Source of the DNA: Pseudomonadota bacterium | GTDB lineage: Bacteria; Pseudomonadota; Alphaproteobacteria; Rhizobiales; Beijerinckiaceae | NCBI GenBank assembly: GCA_020161575.1 | Contig: JAIUNR010000007.1 | Coordinates: 186,001-250,000 of the forward strand | Length of the DNA stretch: 64,000 nucleotides | Direction: 5' to 3' | Translations under genes and position numbers: made by a program | Part shown: one piece after another, positions 59,422 through 64,000 of the stretch | Layout of the letters: each line of letters begins with the position of its first letter | How positions within the stretch are numbered: the stretch's first letter is position 1 | Notes under the pieces: model-generated | Seen by the model: only the letters and a program-made list of their open reading frames with translations | Told to the model about the DNA's origin: nothing | Databases searched by the model: none

Positions 59422-60777
59422 ATGACTGTAAGAATCGCGATTATAGGAACTGGCTATGTAGGCCTCGTCAGCGGTGCGTGCTTTGCCGAGTTGGGACACG
59501 ACGTGGTGTGTGTCGACAAAGTTGCAAGTAAAATTGATATGCTCAATAGCGGAGGAATCCCTATATATGAGCCTGGCTTAGAAGAAATTGTCCGGCGGAA
59601 TTCAGCGGCTGGTCGGTTGCGCTTCACCACGAGCGTGACAGAAGCGGTGCAGCGGTGTGATGCGGTTTTTATTGCAGTAGGAACCCCAACAAAATCTGAT
59701 TCTGACCATGCGGATCTAAGCTATGTTTACGCCGCTGCGGAAGAAATAGCTAAATCCATCACAGGATTTACCGTTGTCGTATCGAAGTCCACAGTCCCTG
59801 TTGGAACCAATAGACGCGTCTTGGAAATCTGCCGAGCCAATATTGGCGAGAACGCGCAGGTTGCGGTTGCCTCCAACCCAGAGTTTTTGCGGGAAGGGGC
59901 AGCCATCAACGATTTCATGTGCCCAGATCGGATAGTGGTAGGTGCTGATGATCAGCGCGCCCAGGAAGTTATGGAGCGCATCTACTCTCCGCTAACAATC
60001 AGCCGTAATGTACCGCTGATCAGTACGAGTACAGAGACAGCGGAATTGACGAAATACGCTGCGAACGCTTTTCTTGCCGCCAAGATCAGCTTCATAAATG
60101 AGATGGCAGATCTTTGCGAGGCTGTAGGCGCTAACATCAACGACGTATCGCTCGGAATTGGCCTAGATAGTCGTATCGGTCGTCGATTCCTTAATACCGG
60201 CCCAGGATGGGGAGGGTCCTGCTTTCCCAAGGATACCCGTGCCCTGCTAGCAACAGCTGAACAGAATAATGTAAACTGTAAGATCGTCCAGGCAGCATTA
60301 GAGGCCAATGAGGACCGAAAGCGCCTAATGATTGAAAAGGTTATACATGCCTGCGGCGGGGCAGTGAATGGAAAGCGCATCGCAGTATTTGGCTTAACTT
60401 TCAAAGGCCAGACAGATGATATGCGCGAAAGTACTAGCCTTGTTCTTCTCCCCGCACTTGCGCAACTGGGGGCGCAAATCTGCGCCTTTGATCCATCTGA
60501 CCCTCATGAAGCTTCAGAATTGATCGGCAATATTAATACTTGTAAAACGCCAGAACAGGCAGCCGAAGGTGCAGATCTGCTTGTTATACTCACTGACTGG
60601 ATGATTTTTAAAACTTACGACTTGAAGCAACTCGCTGCGCAAATGCGGAGAGCGCATATGCTCGATTTACGAAATATGTATTCAAGCACTGAAGCGCTGG
60701 CAGCTGGCTTCACTAATTATACAGGGCTTGGAATGCCCCCGACGAAGAGGCCTGCTCTTTTGGCTGTTGCTGAGTAA
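59422..60777 (+). CDS. ugd: UDP-glucose 6-dehydrogenase
   Basis: A 451-residue NAD-dependent enzyme making UDP-glucuronate from UDP-glucose. Seen: IAIIGTGYVGLVSGACFAELGHDVVCVDK, VGTPTKSDSDHADLSYV, STVPVGTNRRV, NPEFLREGAAINDFMCPDRIVVG, KYAANAFLAAKISFINEMA and the catalytic Cys in NTGPGWGGSCFPKDTRAL. GAGG lies 7 bases upstream of ATG 59422. It supplies substrate for the UXS gene in the same cluster. Confidence 0.96.
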   Translation: MTVRIAIIGTGYVGLVSGACFAELGHDVVCVDKVASKIDMLNSGGIPIYEPGLEEIVRRNSAAGRLRFTTSVTEAVQRCDAVFIAVGTPTKSDSDHADLSYVYAAAEEIAKSITGFTVVVSKSTVPVGTNRRVLEICRANIGENAQVAVASNPEFLREGAAINDFMCPDRIVVGADDQRAQEVMERIYSPLTISRNVPLISTSTETAELTKYAANAFLAAKISFINEMADLCEAVGANINDVSLGIGLDSRIGRRFLNTGPGWGGSCFPKDTRALLATAEQNNVNCKIVQAALEANEDRKRLMIEKVIHACGGAVNGKRIAVFGLTFKGQTDDMRESTSLVLLPALAQLGAQICAFDPSDPHEASELIGNINTCKTPEQAAEGADLLVILTDWMIFKTYDLKQLAAQMRRAHMLDLRNMYSSTEALAAGFTNYTGLGMPPTKRPALLAVAE

Positions 60778-60788
60778 TTGGAAGGCGC

Positions 60789-62897
60789 ATGGGGGGTACT
60801 TCAGTCCGGCCTAGTTCTATGCATCACTGTATTGTTACACCTGATATCGTTGGGCCTGTTCGTAACGGAGGCATAGGTACTCATGTCTATTGGGTAGCAC
60901 AGGCACTTGTTTCAGCCGGCGAGCGTGTATCTATTCTATTTACGGGGCCGGTAGAGGTTAAAGATGCCGATTATTGGCGAAAGCATTATGCTAGCTTAGA
61001 CATTGAATGGATCGCGCTAGATGAAGTCAGCCGTGGCACTCATGGTAACTTGCACGCAACTCCACTACATCGCCGATCTATTCACATCTACGAAGCGCTA
61101 CAAGCGCGCTGTTTTGATGCGATACACTTTCAAGAGTGGCAAGCAAATGGCTTCATGGTAGCTCGCGCTCGCGCTGTGCTTGGTGCCTTTAGTAGTCAGT
61201 TCCTAACGCTCACCCTCCACTCCAACACCCAGTGGATCGCGGAGGGTAGTCTGAAATGGCACAATGATCCTGTAGACGACTCAATTACGTGTTGGGCGGA
61301 GGCGTATGTCGCTCGACACGTAGATCGAGTTATTAGCCCATCCCATCACATGGTGGAGTGGTGTGAGAGAGCTGGATGGACTTTCTCTTCTCCTGTTAGG
61401 ATCGAACCTTATTACATAGGGAAAAGTAATTTTGATGCCCCAATAGAGGCTCGGCAAGGCGTGCTAGCTTTTTTTGGCCGCTTGGAAACGCGCAAAGGGC
61501 TAGATTTGTTTCTGAGGGCCCTTCGCCGCCTCTCGCAGGACGTGCGCAAGCGGATTAAAGAAGTCCATTTTGTCGGAAAAGTAGGGGAAGTTGGCGGCGA
61601 GGCTGGAGACGAGATTATTCGCCGTGAAATGGCTCAGCTGGGGTTAAACTTCCATATCCAGACAGAGCTCGATGCTTCTCAAGCGATAGATTACTTGAAG
61701 GGCATCCGTGCTACCGTCATCGTTCCTTCTCTAATGGACAACTACCCCTTTACTGTTCTGGAGACAATTTCGGTCGGTTTGCCAGTTCAAGCTTCAGCTG
61801 TTGGCGGAATCCCTGAAATACTTGGCGAAGAAAATACATTCAGAGCTGATCAAGTTGCTCTAGCCTCTAGGATCGAAAGACTGCTTGATGGACAACTTGC
61901 TCCGGTTCATTGTCGCTATAGTCCTGAAGGGCGCGAGAAAGCTTGGGTGGATGCGCTGCGCGGGATCCCTGCTCCCAACATGAATACTCTACCTAGCGAC
62001 AACCTGCCGCTTGTCTCTATATGCATCCCCCACTTCAACTATGGAGCCTATTTGCCGGCAATGCTGCACAGTATTGAGGGCCAAAATTATTACAACATTG
62101 AGGTTATTGTTGTCGATGATGGCAGCACAGACTCGGAATCTTTGAATGCGTTTAATGCCCTGTCGGCTAGAAACACAAAAACAAAATGGCGTTTTATTAA
62201 TCAAAAAAACCAAGGCATTGGTTCTGCTCGCAATGCTGCAGCTAAAGAGGCAAGTGGAGAGTACATTATTTTTGTAGACGCTGATAATTTGGTTCGGGCG
62301 GAAATGGTATCTACATTTGTAGAGGGTATGATAAGGACTGATGCTGCAATATTAACATGCCATTTCTGTGCATTTTCTGAGGATGTCACCCCTAAAAGTG
62401 CCAAAGACATTATCTATACGTACGCCCCTGTTGGGCCAGCGATAGCAGCAGGCTGGCGTCGGAACGTTTTTGGAGATGCAAATTTTTGTATCAAAAAATC
62501 AGTGTTCGAGAGCTTAGGTGGCTTTTCCACGCAGCGTGACGCATCATGGGAAGACTGGGAATTTCTCGCTCGTGCCGCGCTTGCAGGGTATAAAATGGAC
62601 GTCATACCAGAGCCGCTTTTTTGGTATCGACACACCCTTGCGGGAGCTAGTCGCAACACTAATCTGGTAAAGAACCAACGAAGGGTTATGGATGCGTACT
62701 TAAGTGCTGCGCCTGCGCTCTATCGCCCAATTATCGCCTGTATGTCGCAGGTTGGCTTCACTGCTGATTTGCACACTCGGACACCTGCAGGAGAAATTGC
62801 GGGCAAAATCGCTGATCGCATCTATGCTGCATTTGGCTCCCCCACTGGTCCTGTTGCGCGGTGGCTCGAACGCTTTTTCCAGCGAGTGCTCAGGTAA
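60789..62897 (+). CDS. GT4-GT2 fusion glycosyltransferase
   Basis: A 702-residue protein with two transferases. Residues 1-395 are GT4-like: IVTPDIVGPVRNGGIGTHVYWVAQAL, AFFGRLETRKGLDLFLRAL and PSLMDNYPFTVLETISVGLPVQASAVGGIPEIL (the donor-binding E-x7-E region). Residues about 405-680 are GT2: VSICIPHFNYGAYLPAML, VIVVDDGSTDSESL, IIFVDADNLVRAEM (DxD) and SWEDWEFLARAALAGYKM. Both active-site sets look intact, so one protein could add two sugars in sequence. GGAAGG precedes ATG 60789; ATG 60819 is a second option. The GT4 half is the paralogue of the next gene. Confidence 0.88.
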   Translation: MGGTSVRPSSMHHCIVTPDIVGPVRNGGIGTHVYWVAQALVSAGERVSILFTGPVEVKDADYWRKHYASLDIEWIALDEVSRGTHGNLHATPLHRRSIHIYEALQARCFDAIHFQEWQANGFMVARARAVLGAFSSQFLTLTLHSNTQWIAEGSLKWHNDPVDDSITCWAEAYVARHVDRVISPSHHMVEWCERAGWTFSSPVRIEPYYIGKSNFDAPIEARQGVLAFFGRLETRKGLDLFLRALRRLSQDVRKRIKEVHFVGKVGEVGGEAGDEIIRREMAQLGLNFHIQTELDASQAIDYLKGIRATVIVPSLMDNYPFTVLETISVGLPVQASAVGGIPEILGEENTFRADQVALASRIERLLDGQLAPVHCRYSPEGREKAWVDALRGIPAPNMNTLPSDNLPLVSICIPHFNYGAYLPAMLHSIEGQNYYNIEVIVVDDGSTDSESLNAFNALSARNTKTKWRFINQKNQGIGSARNAAAKEASGEYIIFVDADNLVRAEMVSTFVEGMIRTDAAILTCHFCAFSEDVTPKSAKDIIYTYAPVGPAIAAGWRRNVFGDANFCIKKSVFESLGGFSTQRDASWEDWEFLARAALAGYKMDVIPEPLFWYRHTLAGASRNTNLVKNQRRVMDAYLSAAPALYRPIIACMSQVGFTADLHTRTPAGEIAGKIADRIYAAFGSPTGPVARWLERFFQRVLR

Positions 62898-62929
62898 ATT
62901 AGTTGTTCAGAAAAGTGGAACTCTTATCA

Positions 62930-64000
62930 ATGTCCCAGGCTTCTTCTAAGCGCATCTGCATTGTAACGCCGGACATTATCGGCCCCATTAGAAATGGCGG
63001 TATTGGCACGCACGCATACCATCTATCAAATGCGCTGGTAAAAGCAGGGCACGCCGTAACAGTTGTCTTCACTGGCCCTGTCGAGCACGAAGATGAAGCA
63101 CACTGGGTAAAGGTCTACGCGGAGCGCGGAATTACTTTTGAAGTCATCAATGAGAGAAACAATTCCTCTTTAGTATCAGACGCGGATTGGTTTATTAAAA
63201 GATCTCTTATTATTTTTTGGCATTTAAGGGGAAAGGATTTTGACTATATACACTTCCAAGACTGGCAGGCAAATGGATTTTGCTGCATACAAGCTAAGAG
63301 GTCGACTGAATATTTTCAGAATACAACTCTTACGGTGACTATGCATTCCAGCACCGATTGGATTAATGAGGGGATGTGCAAGTGGAATGATTGGCCGCTA
63401 CCAGACACGAAACTTAGCTGGTGCGAGAGATATTGTTGTGAGCACGCAGATATTATTTTGAGCCCGTCTCAATACATGTGTAAATATACAGAAGAGAGCG
63501 GGTGGTCTCTTGCTGAAAATAGGAAGATAATTCCTTATTGTTTTGATGTTGATGATCTTCCTGTACCTTATAGCCCGGAACCTGGCGTATTTGCATTCTT
63601 TGGGCGGTTAGAAACTCGCAAAGGTCTTGAAATCTTCCTTGGCTCTTTAATGCGCCTCAGCCTTGAAGAAAAAAATAAATTGCAGAAGGTGTTTTTCTTT
63701 GGGAAAAACGGTAAAATTACCGGTTCTGATTTTGATGGAGTAGAATTTATTAATAACTCTCTCAAAGGAGCATGCATAAAATATGAAATAGCAGAGAATT
63801 TGTCTGCATTTGACGCCTTGAATGCTATAAGGGAGCGCAGGGCCATCGCTGTCATGCCTTCTTTACTGGATAATTTTCCTTTTACAGTTATCGAGTGCCT
63901 TGCGTATGGCATTCCAATGATTGCCGCATCGACGGGCGGCATTCCCGAAATGTTGGAGGAGGATTGTCTCTTTGGAGCAAGTGAGCGGGAGCTATGCGCT
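62930..64000 (+). CDS. GT4-like glycosyltransferase, cut by window end
   Basis: An open frame starts at ATG 62930 and runs 357 codons to the right edge without stopping. It repeats the GT4 half of the preceding protein: RICIVTPDIIGPIRNGGIGTHAYHL, DYIHFQDWQANGF, LTVTMHSSTDWINEG, VFAFFGRLETRKGLEIFLGSL and PSLLDNFPFTVIECLAYGIPMIAASTGGIPEML. The two genes look like an ancient tandem duplication. Codons are strongly AT-rich. Whether a GT2 half follows is outside the window. Confidence 0.85.
   Translation, partial: MSQASSKRICIVTPDIIGPIRNGGIGTHAYHLSNALVKAGHAVTVVFTGPVEHEDEAHWVKVYAERGITFEVINERNNSSLVSDADWFIKRSLIIFWHLRGKDFDYIHFQDWQANGFCCIQAKRSTEYFQNTTLTVTMHSSTDWINEGMCKWNDWPLPDTKLSWCERYCCEHADIILSPSQYMCKYTEESGWSLAENRKIIPYCFDVDDLPVPYSPEPGVFAFFGRLETRKGLEIFLGSLMRLSLEEKNKLQKVFFFGKNGKITGSDFDGVEFINNSLKGACIKYEIAENLSAFDALNAIRERRAIAVMPSLLDNFPFTVIECLAYGIPMIAASTGGIPEMLEEDCLFGASERELCA

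Noticed and set aside
1-64000. CRISPR arrays, rRNA genes, prophage or restriction-modification systems
   Set aside because: No regularly spaced repeats, rRNA sequence, phage structural genes or methylase-nuclease pairs were seen on either strand.

Overview
The window looks like chromosomal DNA of a high-GC alphaproteobacterium of the order Hyphomicrobiales (Rhizobiales). This is inferred from gene content: separate glyQ and glyS, TlyA beside a RumA-like methyltransferase, xseB-dxs, a DUF2161 protein, a TIGR02301-type protein, a COG4111/NadQ-like regulator, a Rhizobiales-type dihydroorotase and a RopB/Omp25-like porin. Palindromic intergenic repeats of a kind I associate with that order support it. 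I cannot name the genus.

Positions 1-54000 are mostly compact housekeeping and accessory core genome. Left part (1-11 kb): DinB-like protein, long-chain polyprenyl diphosphate synthase, tRNA1(Val) methyltransferase, two small secreted proteins, glycyl-tRNA synthetase alpha and beta (the beta gene carries an AT-rich in-frame insertion), an MFS carrier facing a LysR regulator, and Sua5. Next (11-16.7 kb): a fatty-acid or acyl-CoA operon (acyl-CoA dehydrogenase, enoyl-CoA hydratase, SDR), CorA and an outer-membrane barrel. From 16.9 to 28.6 kb: a seven-helix membrane AraC regulator, an SRAP protease overlapping a 54-residue membrane protein, RNA methyltransferases, Tat-exported superoxide dismutase, the dxs-xseB isoprenoid/DNA-repair pair, a NadQ-like regulator, a tyrosine phosphatase plus HD hydrolase, ArsR and YgfZ. 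From 28.7 to 37.7 kb: dihydroorotase, AzlCD, a NUDIX-SDR operon, PdxH, a DnaJ-like chaperone, FabI and a phosphatase.

The most striking core-region locus is 36.6-42.4 kb. A 1342-residue membrane protein there has an adenylation domain, a carrier domain, six membrane helices and three left-handed beta-helix modules. This is the architecture of the epsilon-poly-lysine synthetase (Pls/PosA) family, and the adenylation pocket shows an acidic residue consistent with a basic amino acid. It is flanked by two small secreted proteins that resemble each other. Downstream lie aroC, a VOC protein, a riboflavin enzyme fused to a DNA-binding head and a degenerate GTP cyclohydrolase II tail, a histone-deacetylase-like hydrolase, an L,D-transpeptidase, BioY and the folP-folB-folK operon, ending with an AGE-family sugar epimerase.

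After tRNA-Pro(CGG) and tRNA-Gln(TTG) at 54.0-54.6 kb the composition changes: codons become AT-rich and all genes concern surface polysaccharide. UDP-glucuronate decarboxylase, GalE and Ugd form overlapping or closely spaced genes that would supply UDP-glucuronate, UDP-xylose and UDP-galactose to a set of large glycosyltransferases (a double-GT2 protein, a GT4-GT2 fusion, and a GT4 paralogue cut by the window end). Decayed pieces of an IS3-family and an IS5-family transposase lie inside this block. It reads as a horizontally acquired polysaccharide island whose left edge is the tRNA pair; the right edge is outside the window.
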